From Chamaecrista fasciculata (taxonomy: Eukaryota; Streptophyta; Magnoliopsida; Fabales; Fabaceae): a stretch of DNA of 64,000 bases. Under the pieces are notes generated by a model that saw only the letters and a program-made list of their open reading frames with translations, searched no databases and was not told the origin of the DNA. Each line of letters starts with the position of its first letter. The first letter of the stretch is position 1. Where the stretch lies: positions 1 through 64,000 of the forward strand of contig QANZ01026905.1 of NCBI GenBank assembly GCA_003254925.1, in the 5' to 3' direction. Of the stretch, positions 54,622 to 64,000 are shown piece by piece. A program made the translations under genes and the position numbers.

Positions 54622-56610
54622 TGAACTAGGATTTGGCCGATGGTCGTTTCCCGATTCACCGCAAGATTTTTCTGCAAGATAATGAACCACAGGGGGTCTC
54701 CCTGTGATTCACCTCTGAAGCTTAAGTTGTTAGTATTGGGTAATAAGAGAGGAGAATATGAGCTAGCATGAGTAGCGTGAGTAGCGTACCTTTCCTAGGG
54801 TTATCATCTTGTATTTATAGGCTCATTAGGAGAGTCCATTTAAGGAAACTTCCTTGATTGTAAGAAGAGACATCTTCAGTAATATGGGAGGTGAATCATA
54901 ATCTTTCCTATTTCATGTAGGAAGATATTGTTTTACTAATTAAGGATAAGTGAATCATTATTTCCTTATTTGCGTAAGGCGCCTTGATGGCCAAGGCAGA
55001 ATCCATGGGAAGGATCTCTGAGCGATTTGTCTTGATTGACAGCGGATCTTGGTTGATCCTTGATTGGTTCCTAATTGGTTCAAGAAATGTTTCTTTATTC
55101 CTTGCGACCTTATGCTCTGTGGGCGCCCATGCCCTCTATGGTTATGGGCGTCCTTGCCTTAGCGGGGTTAAGGGCGTTCTCGCCCATAAACCCACCTTTT
55201 GGGCCTATGGCGTGACGGGCCAAGGGCATCTTCCGCCAATTGGGCCTCCTAATTATTGGGCCTATTATCACTAGTCCCAACAAAAGAAGTGAAGCTCTGT
55301 CCCCATCAGTGGAGTCCCCTTCGAGGGGATGACGGATACAACGTTTTTCGTTGGTTTGTTTCGAGGCGCTTTGTCCTTCCATTCTTGGCGCTTGGACGAT
55401 TATCCCGATCTGGATTGATTCAATATGTGCTTTGCATTGTCTGTGCTGCTTTGCTATTTAGGCGCTCATGTGCCTTGATCTCCTTAGCGGTGTTGTGCCC
55501 TTTGGGCGTCCTTGCCTGCCTAAGGGCTTCCTGGCCCGATTATGTATTGGGCTTGGGGTAACTTTTTATTATTGGGGCTATTATCACTAGTCCCTTCGAA
55601 AGAAGTGAGATTTTGTCCCCACGAGAGGAGTCCCGCTTAGCGACGTTGTCGTTCGCTTATGATTTCTTAATGGCATCATTGGCGTCCTCGTCCGCTTTAC
55701 GTTCCATTTGGAGGATTTTCATGTTTCTAGTCTCATGGTTTCTGACATCCATAATTTTGGCGTGTTTGCTGAGGGATTTTGAGACTTAGTCTCCCTTTGA
55801 ATCTCTTGAAGACCTTGGTGGTCTTTGTGTTAGGTCGTCATGCTTTCCATGAAGTTGTTGAGACCTGATTGTGACGGCGATGGCCCGTAGTTGTGGGTAA
55901 GGACGTCATGCCTTCCACGAGGGTGCTGGGACCCAAAGTTGATGTTTGATACATGCGCATGTTTTTGTAGCTAGCCTCCCAAGGGATGATGTCCGCATGG
56001 GGTGTGGGTGCCATACCCACTAGACGTCAGGGCGTCCTAGAACCAAGGGAGGATGTTCGCTTGGGGTGTGAGTGCCATACTCACTGGACGTCAGGGCGTC
56101 CTTGAACCAAGGGAGGATCTATCCGCTTGGGGTGTGAGTGTCATACCCACTGGACGTCAGGGCGTCCTAAAACCAAGGGAGGATCTGTCCGCTTGGGGTG
56201 TGAGTGCCATACTCACTGGACGTCAGGGCGTCCTAGAACCAAGGGAGGATCAATCCGCTTGGGGTGTGGGTGCCATACCCACTGGACGTCAGGGCGTCAT
56301 AGAATCGCTAAGGGCGTCCCTCTTGAGCGATTTTCGCCTCATTGGGCTTCGGTTATGGACCAGTTGAGCGTCTGGGCCCTTGTTGCTTGGCGGCTTTATG
56401 CTTGAGATGGCGTCAAGGCCTTGTTTTTCCTTTGTAATTGTAAATTTTTGCCTAATTAGGCTCCGATTATGGATTGGTGTGTGTCAGGCGCCTGGTGAGG
56501 CGTGACTTTTGTTCTCCTTAAGGTGGATGCGAATGTTGTTTAGATCGAGTCCATTAGCTTTCCATGTCTATAATTTATATGAGGCTTTTGTCGCCGATTT
56601 TGGCTAGACA
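54622..56610 (-). mobile_element. Probable solo LTR (about 2.0 kb), minus strand, with minisatellite
   Basis: On the minus strand it starts TGTCTAGCC and ends CCTAGTTCA. The flanks TATGA (54617-54621) and TATGT (56611-56615) match at four of five bases. CCTATAAATACAAG on the minus strand is TATA-like, and the following block (CACAGGGAGACCCCCTGTG) resembles the U5 side of the LTR at 63046. It includes a partial inner duplication (CTATTATCACTAGTCCC at about 55262 and 55579) and the 66-bp array. No internal coding region adjoins it. The limits are an inference. Confidence 0.55.
55993..56310. repeat. Minisatellite, five copies of about 66 bp
   Basis: The marker CCGC(T/A)TGGGGTGTG recurs at 55993, 56057, 56123, 56189 and 56255, a spacing of 64, 66, 66 and 66 bp. 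Each unit includes ACTGGACGTCAGGGCGTC or a close variant. Because 66 is a multiple of three, frames through it stay open as a 22-residue repeat, which explains the apparent coding frames here. Confidence 0.9.
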
Positions 56611-58633
56611 TATGTCTAATATAATTCAAGTATAAACTGTTAGTTTAAAGATAAGTTTAAAGATAAGTGAATCCAGTAAAAGAATTGAGACTAATATGCA
56701 TACACATAGATTTCTCACATTGAGAATTCTTTCCTATATCTTTCATAGGTTTTATAGCTTCAATAATGAACCTCTAAAAAGTGAATGGACAATAGGGAAA
56801 GAAATAACAAGCACAAAAGCAGAATTTGGATTTGATACGAACTATAAGGTTGGAAGAAAACTATACATTTATAGTAACATATTAAAATCAATAAAAAGAT
56901 CAGATGGCAGTAAAAAGATACAAATCGCATCTTGCAAAAGGATGACCAAATTTAAAAGAAAAACGAAAAAAAAAAAAAAGAGGAACAGAGAAGTGCACCA
57001 TGTATCGCAAAAGACGAAGACTTTAACAAAATTTAAATCTTTTTTATGCAAAAAGAGATATTCTTTATAGTATTGTCTATTAGATTAAGTTGTGTAAGAA
57101 ATTCAAATTCACTTCATCATAGTTATTTTCATCGATAATAAATTTGTGTAATTTAAAAAAATTAAAAGACATAAAGAAATTTACATACAAGTAAATGAGT
57201 TTTTACCTAGTCGTCTTACTAATTACTATATATTATTTCTTATCCTTTTTTAAGTTTTACGATTAATTCTAATCCAATATTGCCGTCTAGAATTTAAAAT
57301 GTATTAAAATTAATATTTATTTATGTTTCATTTCCTTCCATAAGTATCTTTCATGGTAAAGTTACGTCAGCCTTGTCATTTCTAAAACAACTTTTTTTTN
57401 NNNNNNNNNNNNNNNNNNNNNNNNNNNNNNNNNNNNNNNNNAGAGTATGTGTTTTTTTTTTTTTTTTTTGCCATTAAATTTAGAGTGTGTGTTGAATTTG
57501 ATAAACCCTATACTACAAATTTTTAACCAAAACCCTCTTTAAAATTTCAATTTGGTGCTCCGTATCCCCCTAGTTAACTAATATTTGAATAACTATTAGG
57601 CAAAAGTATTAATTTTGTCCTCAAACTTTATACCAATTGTCAATTTCGTCCCTAATCTTTCTTTACTGTTAATTTCTTCTCCAATGTTTGACATTTTAGC
57701 CAATTTTATCCTTTACTCTTACTACAATCAAATATTAACCTTGTGAAAAAACTAATAATTTGGTCCCTAACAAATTATAGAGTTGACAATTCAGTCCTTA
57801 AAAGATTGAAATATACACTTTAATCCCTGCAAAATCAAAACGGTATACTATTTAGTCTATAAAAAAGACTAATTAGTATATCATTTTAATCTTTCAGAGA
57901 TTAAACTGTACATTTTAATCTTTCAAGGATTAAGCTATCATCTCGACAAACTTTCAGAGACCAAATTGTTAGTTTACTCAAAAAGAATTTGAGCTGACGA
58001 AAATATATTACTAACTTATTAGTAAGTTGATTATAGGCATAATGGTTAGTCAATTAATGGTAGGTTTTAGAGCATCAAATTGAAAGTTTCTTTTGGCCAA
58101 AAAAAAATTGAATGTTTCAGGGATTTTATATAAAAGTTTGTAATTTAGGGAATTATCTGCACATCTCCTAAAGTTCAGGGAGTAATCTGTAATTCTGTAT
58201 ACACAAAACGAGTCATTCGATTCTTTGCCAGATTTTATTTATAAGAAGCAATTACAAATCAACTTATACTCTTCCCTTCCTTTTTTTAATAATATACCAT
58301 TACTACTGTTCCCTCATTTTCAACAAGCTTCTTATAAACTCCTCCATTGAACCAACCCTAAAGCTTCTTTCTTTCATCACTACTCAACACTTTCCTTCTT
58401 CTTTCATCTTATATTCTTATTCTTATTCCTTCCTCACCCAAAGGCAAAAAGAAAAGAAAAAAAGATAAAGAAAAAAAAAACCAACTTTAATTTATTCCAA
58501 TATTCTTCTTCCCCCCTTCCTCCTCCTATTCATTTCTATATATATACATACATATATATAATCTATCCTCATTTAATAAAGAGTCTTTTGCTCCCTTATA
58601 TACTTTTCTCTATATATCTATATATATATACAC
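56611..58633. other. Spacer and SMR 5' flank
   Basis: AT-rich with a gap at 57400-57441. Bases 57752-57985 form a decayed palindrome (AATTTGGTCCCTAAC against GAGACCAAATTGTTAG) of the same style as the other MITEs. The last 300 bp are CT-rich and probably hold the promoter and 5' UTR of the SMR gene. Confidence 0.45.
57400..57441. other. Assembly gap (42 N)
   Basis: Unknown bases between two T homopolymers. Confidence 0.95.
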
Positions 58634-58990
58634 ATGGGGTTCTCCGAGAAGCCACAAGTGGTGGACGGAGGAGGCTTAGAGTCGTCGCCATCATCGTCGT
58701 CGAGATGGGTCATCGCCGGAATCTCTCTCCGGGCGCCGTTGAAGCCAATCGACACGGTGGTGCCGGAGAAATCCCGGCACGACGTGGTAGAAACAGAGCA
58801 GTGTTTGAGGACGCCGACAGGGGAGGAAACAAGAATTCCGGCGATTTCCACGTGTCCGGCGGCTCCTAAAAAGCCCAAGCCCAAGCCCAAGCCCAAGTCT
58901 AAGCCCAGGCCTGCTTCTTTGAAGTGCAGTTATAATAACAAGTTCTTTACTACTCCCACGGATTTAGAAACTGTGTTCATACGCCATTAA
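58634..58990 (+). CDS. SMR: SIAMESE-related cyclin-dependent kinase inhibitor
   Basis: Small plant-specific nuclear protein that binds CDK-cyclin complexes, blocks mitosis and promotes endoreduplication, often after stress. A single exon of 118 aa starts MGFSEKPQVVDGG. The family core is present: CLRTPTGEETRIPAISTCPAAPKKPK (CxTPT...IPA, then CPPAPRK-like), at about residues 74-101, and near the end TDLETVF, which corresponds to the cyclin-binding-like DLExFF motif. The stretch KPKPKPKPKSKPRP comes from a 6-bp AAGCCC microsatellite at about 58870-58910 and may vary in length. The start is the first ATG in frame and gives a normal SMR length. Single-exon structure and size fit the family. The paralogue number is not assigned. 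Confidence 0.85.
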   Translation: MGFSEKPQVVDGGGLESSPSSSSRWVIAGISLRAPLKPIDTVVPEKSRHDVVETEQCLRTPTGEETRIPAISTCPAAPKKPKPKPKPKSKPRPASLKCSYNNKFFTTPTDLETVFIRH

Positions 58991-61063
58991 TAATAAGTGT
59001 GTGTATGTTATGGTGCTTAATTTGTAGTGTGACATTTTCTTTGGTTTAAAAAGTAGCATTTTGTTTGTACAAATTAAAGTAGCTAGGTAGTGTAATGAAT
59101 AAATGCAATCATGACATCTTTGTTAATTAATTAATTAACTAGCTTGTGTGATTATATTGATCTATGTTATCAATTCTAAGTGTTCATTCTTAATTAAGTT
59201 TTGGAGGACTATTTTGTAAAGATGTATTACGTAAAAGGTTTGTGGAGCATATATAGGTTGATTTGTGGTTTCTTTGATATGTATAATATAAATGATGATG
59301 ATTAGAAGCATTATCGTTTTTGTGAAGAAGAGATAAATGTACGAGTTTAAAGAGGAATTTAGATTCTTTATAGTGTCACTACACTCAATTTGATTCTTTA
59401 TAGTGTCATTACAGTGTAGTGTAGAGATATAGATTCAATTTGTATTTTTTTTTTTCTTTCTAATTGTATGTTTCTCTAGCCTTTTGTATTACACTATAAT
59501 GATATTATTAGGGGATTCAAATTCTTGAAAGAGGTTTTTATTGTTTGATGCATATATGATATGGTTGGCATTATTGCATAGAGAGGCTTTTGAGTTTTGA
59601 CGTTGTGGGGTAGTAAGTGTTTGAGTGGTGAGTGGTGACTGTTGAAGAGCACGCCAAGGAAGAATTTTGCAAAGTCAAAATGAAAAATATTTTCCTTTTG
59701 CAGTTATTATTCATTGGAATAACTTTGTTTTAGTTAGTGCTAGATATTTAATATAGATACATTTCTCAAGCTTTTAGTTTAATCATGAAACCCAAAATCT
59801 TTTCCTAAATACTTCAATTTCATATATTAAAATTATTGTTGAGAAATAGAAAAATAAATGTATTGTTGGGAAATAGAAAAATAGAAGAAAAGCGTGAAGT
59901 CATTTATATTAGATCTAAAACTCATTTTACTCCTTAAATTTTAGGATGACTTTTATTTTGGTTTATAAATTATTTTTTGTTTCGTCATTAGTCCTAATTA
60001 CTCCTTCCGATCCTGAATATATGCTTTTTAACGTTAATACATACAAACTAAAGAAATCATTAATTCACCTAAAATAAAAAAAAATATAAGAAGACTAAAT
60101 TGTTCTTATTAAATTACTCCTAATTATTCCGACCAATCTATTAACTATTTGATAGGGATAGAATTATAAAAAAAAAAGTAACTAATGTTATCTTAATTTT
60201 GTAAAATATCAGATATTTTGAAAAAAAAAACCGTTTAACAAAGTAAATATTGAGGACTAGAGGGAGTATTATTTTGTTTGATTTGTATTGTTATCTATAA
60301 ACTAAACACTTGATCTAAATGATTTCTCTCTCATATGTGTTTTAATAATAAGTGCATTAAAAAATATCATAAATTTATCTTCAATTTAAGACTAAAAAAA
60401 TATTTTTATTTTTCTCTCTATCAATATTCACTATAAAGGGAGAAAAACATTTATTTTATCTGTCTAAATTAAAAAAATAAATAACAAAAATCAAATAAAA
60501 TTATATTTTAAATTAATAATAAAATAAATAAAATAAAAGGTAGTTTAAGAACTAAAACAAAATTCACCTTATATAAGCTTTTAACATTTGTATTATTTAT
60601 AGGTCATGAGTCATGATTGAAGGTGAAGCGGCGCCGACAAACACAAAACCATATGTGAAAAAGTGTAGCTCTCGTTTTTGCACTACTTTCCTAACTTGGA
60701 CACATACCAATAACATCAATAAATTGACACGTTGAACAACATACACGATGATGAAGAATGGAATAGGAAGATGATAAAAATAATCATGATATTTAAAACA
60801 AAATTTGTGAACACCAACATAATTTGAAACTCATACTTAGTACTTATCCTGTACGGCTCTACCGCTTTAGCTTTCTTACTTTTCTTTTCTTCAACTATGG
60901 TTTAGGGGGTTTTGGCCAAAAAAAAAACTAGGGTTTAGGGGGTTATTTGTAACTAGTATAAGTTTTTCGGTCACAAACTTTTTTTTACAAACTAGTATAA
61001 GTTTGAAGTTATTTTTTTATCATATTTCTCATCTTATTTGATTATATATTAGTGATAAAAAAA
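58991..61063. other. Spacer 3' of the SMR gene
   Basis: AT-rich. A short near-repeat (GATTCTTTATAGTGTCA twice, 59362-59410) is visible. No gene or RNA recognised in about 2 kb. Confidence 0.5.
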
Positions 61064-61935
61064 AGGCCAAAATGCAGAGAGACCTCCTGAGTTTTAGGGT
61101 GGGTGCACATAATACCCTTGAGTTTTCAATTTGTGCAAATAAGACTCCTGAATTTTCAATTACGTGCAAATAACACCCTTACGTTAAATTTTGGCCAAAT
61201 CAGTGAGGGTATAATAGTAATTTCATAAAAAATCTAGGCCAAAGTCATATTTTGGTTTCTCAAGTTTGCTCAAAGTTCTGTTTTGGTCACTCAAGTTTCT
61301 AAAAAGTTCCACCATTAGTCTCTTTCTAATTTTCATCCAATTTTTCTGTTAAATAAAAGAAAAAATTGGTTTACTTTACCCCAAAAAGTTTTATTTTTTG
61401 AATTAAGGTTCTTTCTTTTAATAATAGGACTAAAGTCTAAGAAAAAATAAATAAACTAATTTTTTGAATTCGGCGGCAGGAACAAGAAGTGACGATCGAA
61501 GAAGAAGAAGACTTGTCGGCAGGAAAAATTGTTTCAAATATTAGTTTATTTATTTGTTCTTACACTTTGGTCCTATTATTAAAAGAAAGGACCTTAATTC
61601 AAAAAAATAAAACTTTTTGGGTAAAGTAAACCAATTTTTTCTTTTATTTAACAGAAAAATTGAATGGAAATTAGAAAGAGACTAATGGTGGAACTTTTTA
61701 GAAACTTGAGGGACCAAAACAGAATTTTGAGCAAACTTGAGGAACCAAAATATGACTTTGGCCTAGATTTTTTATGAAATTACAATTATACCCTCACTGA
61801 TTTAGCCAAAATTTAACATAAGGGTGTTATTTGTACGTAATTGAAAACTCATGGGTCCTATTTGCATAAATTGAAAATTTAGGGGTATTATGTGCACTCA
61901 CCCTAAAACTCAGGGGATGCCTTTGCATTTTGGCC
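61064..61935. repeat. Long palindromic MITE
   Basis: 872 bp that folds almost end to end, with arms of about 400 bp around a centre near 61470-61540. Left AGGCCAAAATGCAGAGAG faces right TGCATTTTGGCC. ATAAAAAAA flanks both sides (61055-61063 and 61936-61944), a 9-bp duplication in A-rich sequence. An inner block (about 61310-61460) matches 37630-37790 in the Pack-MULE-like element. Confidence 0.8.
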
Positions 61936-61945
61936 ATAAAAAAAT

Positions 61946-62265
61946 GACTCCTTAAGAATAACTAACTTCAAACTTGTCATATTAGACTTGAAATGAGAGA
62001 AATATAATCAACTTCGTTTGTTTGATCATAAAATAAGAGACTCATTTTTATTGCTTGATTTAATCTTATTTGCTGACGGTTCTAATGGAGAGAGAACTTA
62101 AAGTACTCGTCAAAAGAAACACGTAACTCTTGACTTATCACATTCAAATTTGAAATGAGATAAATATGACTAAATTCAAGAGTTTGAGATCCAAATGAAA
62201 TCAAAGAGAAACATTTAAGATCAATATGAAATTTCTAAAATATTTAGAATTAAAATGAATTCAAA
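61946..62265. repeat. Fragment of the GGTCAAAA palindromic MITE family
   Basis: Blocks such as GACTTGAAATGAGAGAAATAT and TTTGAAATGAGATAAATATG parallel those in 5320-6049 and 29319-30101. The ends are missing or decayed. Confidence 0.55.
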
Positions 62266-63045
62266 GACATACATTTAAGAATAATTTGAATATTTGATGA
62301 CAAGAAAGTTATCTCAAGTTTTTTTGTCTTCGTTAACTAGTATGTCACATGGCGTCACAGCAATTTGTGGCAGATGAGCAAGCAAAGTTTAGTAGGTGAG
62401 TATGAATGTAGTATGATCGATTATGAGTTAGGAGAAGAGAGTCATCAAGTATGGAGGTAAACTAAAATTAATTACCCTAATAGTGCATAATGAAGAGTAA
62501 ATTAAGAATTAGGTATTTAAAAAATCATTAATTTAACAATTTGATCTCTAAACTTTTAAAATATACAATTTAGTTTATGAAAGAATTCAATAACATAATT
62601 TTTAGTCTTTTTTTAGACTAAAAAGTATATATTAAAGTATTTCAAAGATTAATGAGTATAATGTTTGGTTTTATTAAAAACTAAATCATATATCTCAAAT
62701 TTTTAAGGACTGATTTGTCAACTAAATAATCTTTTAATAACTAAATTATTAATGTAGTCTAAATTTAGTTGGATTGTGGGTCACATTATTCGTCCAAGGG
62801 TCCAATAACTAGGATCAGATAACCTGTAAGATTCCTTAATTGAGTCACATTATTGGACCTTGGACGCCACATAGATTGGATTTAGATTCGCAATCTTATA
62901 AGCTAAGATCATGGGATTTGTTTTTTTGTTCTTTAATTCCACTTGTTTGCAAGAATGCCTAGTTACTTATTTATATTTTAAAGATAGTCCATAATGCACG
63001 TTTGGGAAGACTCAATGGTAAATGATCTCCCAAAACTTTTGTTTT
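62266..63045. other. AT-rich spacer
   Basis: No gene. Bases 62500-62760 look like a decayed MITE related in style to 57752-57985. Confidence 0.4.
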
Positions 63046-64000
63046 TGTCAAGGGTTTTGATATACACTCCTCGGAATAGCTCCTCGGAATTAACATCAAG
63101 AGCATAAAAGGCACCCGGCGGGGGAGCAACCCAGACGGGTCCCCTCCCACTCAAGCATTTAATGCCAAGATATTGGCATTAAATGCAAGGATCCTTGAAA
63201 GCACGTGACAGGACAAGAAGGACACGCAAAAGGACCAAAACGCCCCCTGCGCGCAGACTAAGCAATGAAAAGCACTCTTGGCTATCACTGACAACCAGGA
63301 GAGAAGGTTGGAAATCCCACCGTACCCTGGCAATGATAGCTGTCACATCAAAAGCAGAAACCTACACCAACCCCCTTTTCCTCACACATCCCGAGTACAC
63401 CCCTAACGTCTCAGAGAGAGACCTCGTACGAACATGAGACAAAAGGGAAGGAGGATAAAAGGAAAAGGGGGGACCCTTTCTAAGGTAACGACTCTCTCTC
63501 TCTAAAAATATTCAAACTCTCCAGCTTTCTCTCTCTAACTTAAGCATCGGAGAAGAATCGCAGGGAACCCCCTGTGCATTCTCGTTTGCAGGTTCCGACG
63601 ACCCCTACTTGCCGGAAACTGCCCCTCAACTGTGAACTCAAGGTTAGATTTATCCTAATCCAGCTTTGTAGTTTTCACTGGCGCCGTCTGTGGGGAGAGA
63701 TGAGGAAACTCCGGTTATCTCTCCCCCCCTCTACTTAGCTGTTGCTAAGACACACACACACTCGACGGGGAGCACCTCGTAGGGAAGGGAGTTCCTCCAC
63801 GAACTCCACCCTGCTCCCCCCTACACTCTTCGTAGCTTTTTGCTCCACCCCTTCGACGAACAAGTTTCTGTTTCTTTTGCTCAACCCCCGAGAGACCCTG
63901 GTACGGCTCTCCGTGGAGGTCATACTTGTGTTCTGTGCTAACCCCTTGTTGTTATCTCTTACTGTGAACTCAAGCAAGCTACGACGTTCTCTGCAATGGA
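63046..64000 (+). mobile_element. Start of a Ty3/gypsy-like LTR element, running off the window
   Basis: LTR 63046-63677 (TGTCAAGGG...TAGTTTTCA), with GGATAAAAGG near 63450 as a TATA-like site and the U5 block ACTTAAGCATCGGAG. A primer-binding-like TGGCGCCGTCTGTGGGGA follows at 63679. The leader continues to the right edge, where an ATG at 63996 may open the gag frame. Whether the element is whole cannot be judged from this window. Confidence 0.75.

Noticed and set aside
55993-56310. CRISPR-like array
   Set aside because: The units are contiguous without unique spacers and the genome is a plant's.
56053-56405. Open frames with a 22-residue repeat (WGVSAILTGRQGVLEP-like)
   Set aside because: They are translations of a 66-bp minisatellite inside a probable LTR; two frames are open at once and neither has a known domain.
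58618-58896. Minus-strand frame opposite the SMR gene
   Set aside because: Shadow of the GC-rich SMR coding sequence; the plus frame has the family motifs.
61231-61765. Second MITE nested at the centre of the 0.87-kb palindrome
   Set aside because: The outer arms continue in inverse symmetry across these points and no inner target duplication is present, so one palindrome suffices.

Overview
The window is nuclear DNA of a eudicot plant, probably a rosid. The evidence is multi-exon genes with GT-AG introns, AT-rich introns and spacers, a TIR-NBS-LRR resistance-gene relic, a LysM receptor kinase, a SIAMESE-RELATED cell-cycle inhibitor and a heavy load of plant transposons. I cannot name the species. 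Three runs of N (26289-26406, 45828-46233, 57400-57441) are assembly gaps.

Five host genes look intact. On the minus strand: an AP-1 clathrin adaptor mu subunit (959-4931, 11 exons, 428 aa), a LysM receptor-like kinase of the LYK3/EPR3 type (7261-11933, 9 exons, 632 aa) and an organellar-type PRPP synthetase of the PRS3/PRS4 class (14698-18737, 7 exons, 424 aa). On the plus strand: a peroxisomal glutamate:glyoxylate aminotransferase (31838-36534, 13 coding exons, 481 aa, C-terminal SRL) and a small SMR-type CDK inhibitor (58634-58990). A TIR-NBS-LRR gene on the minus strand (47153-51180) is a pseudogene with several stops and frame changes. The genes are unrelated in pathway and show no operon-like or cluster logic.

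Much of the rest is nested mobile DNA. At 21997-29034 a Mutator-type MITE with 9-bp target duplications is split by a Ty3/gypsy-like fossil (LTRs 22118-22743 and 27834-28449) that itself holds other LTR-element pieces. At 36776-45420 a minus-strand hAT transposon was hit by a second, complete hAT copy of the same family (39106-43264, 8-bp duplication) and by a 1.97-kb Pack-MULE-like element carrying a GC-rich gene fragment (36940-38908, 9-bp duplication). A second copy of that MULE family lies at the truncated 5' edge of the outer hAT (45421-46569). Solo LTRs are inferred at 13096-13359 and 54622-56610, the latter holding a five-copy 66-bp minisatellite, and an LTR followed by a primer-binding-like site begins an element that runs off the right edge (63046 onward).

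Introns of the host genes carry three SINEs or similar tRNA-derived elements (one just upstream of the LYK3-like gene), three copies of a roughly 250-bp MITE, and a 700-bp element with CCGG-rich ends. Long palindromic MITEs lie at 5320-6049, 29319-30101 and 61064-61935. All exon limits were placed by eye from splice consensus and reading frame, with no transcript evidence.
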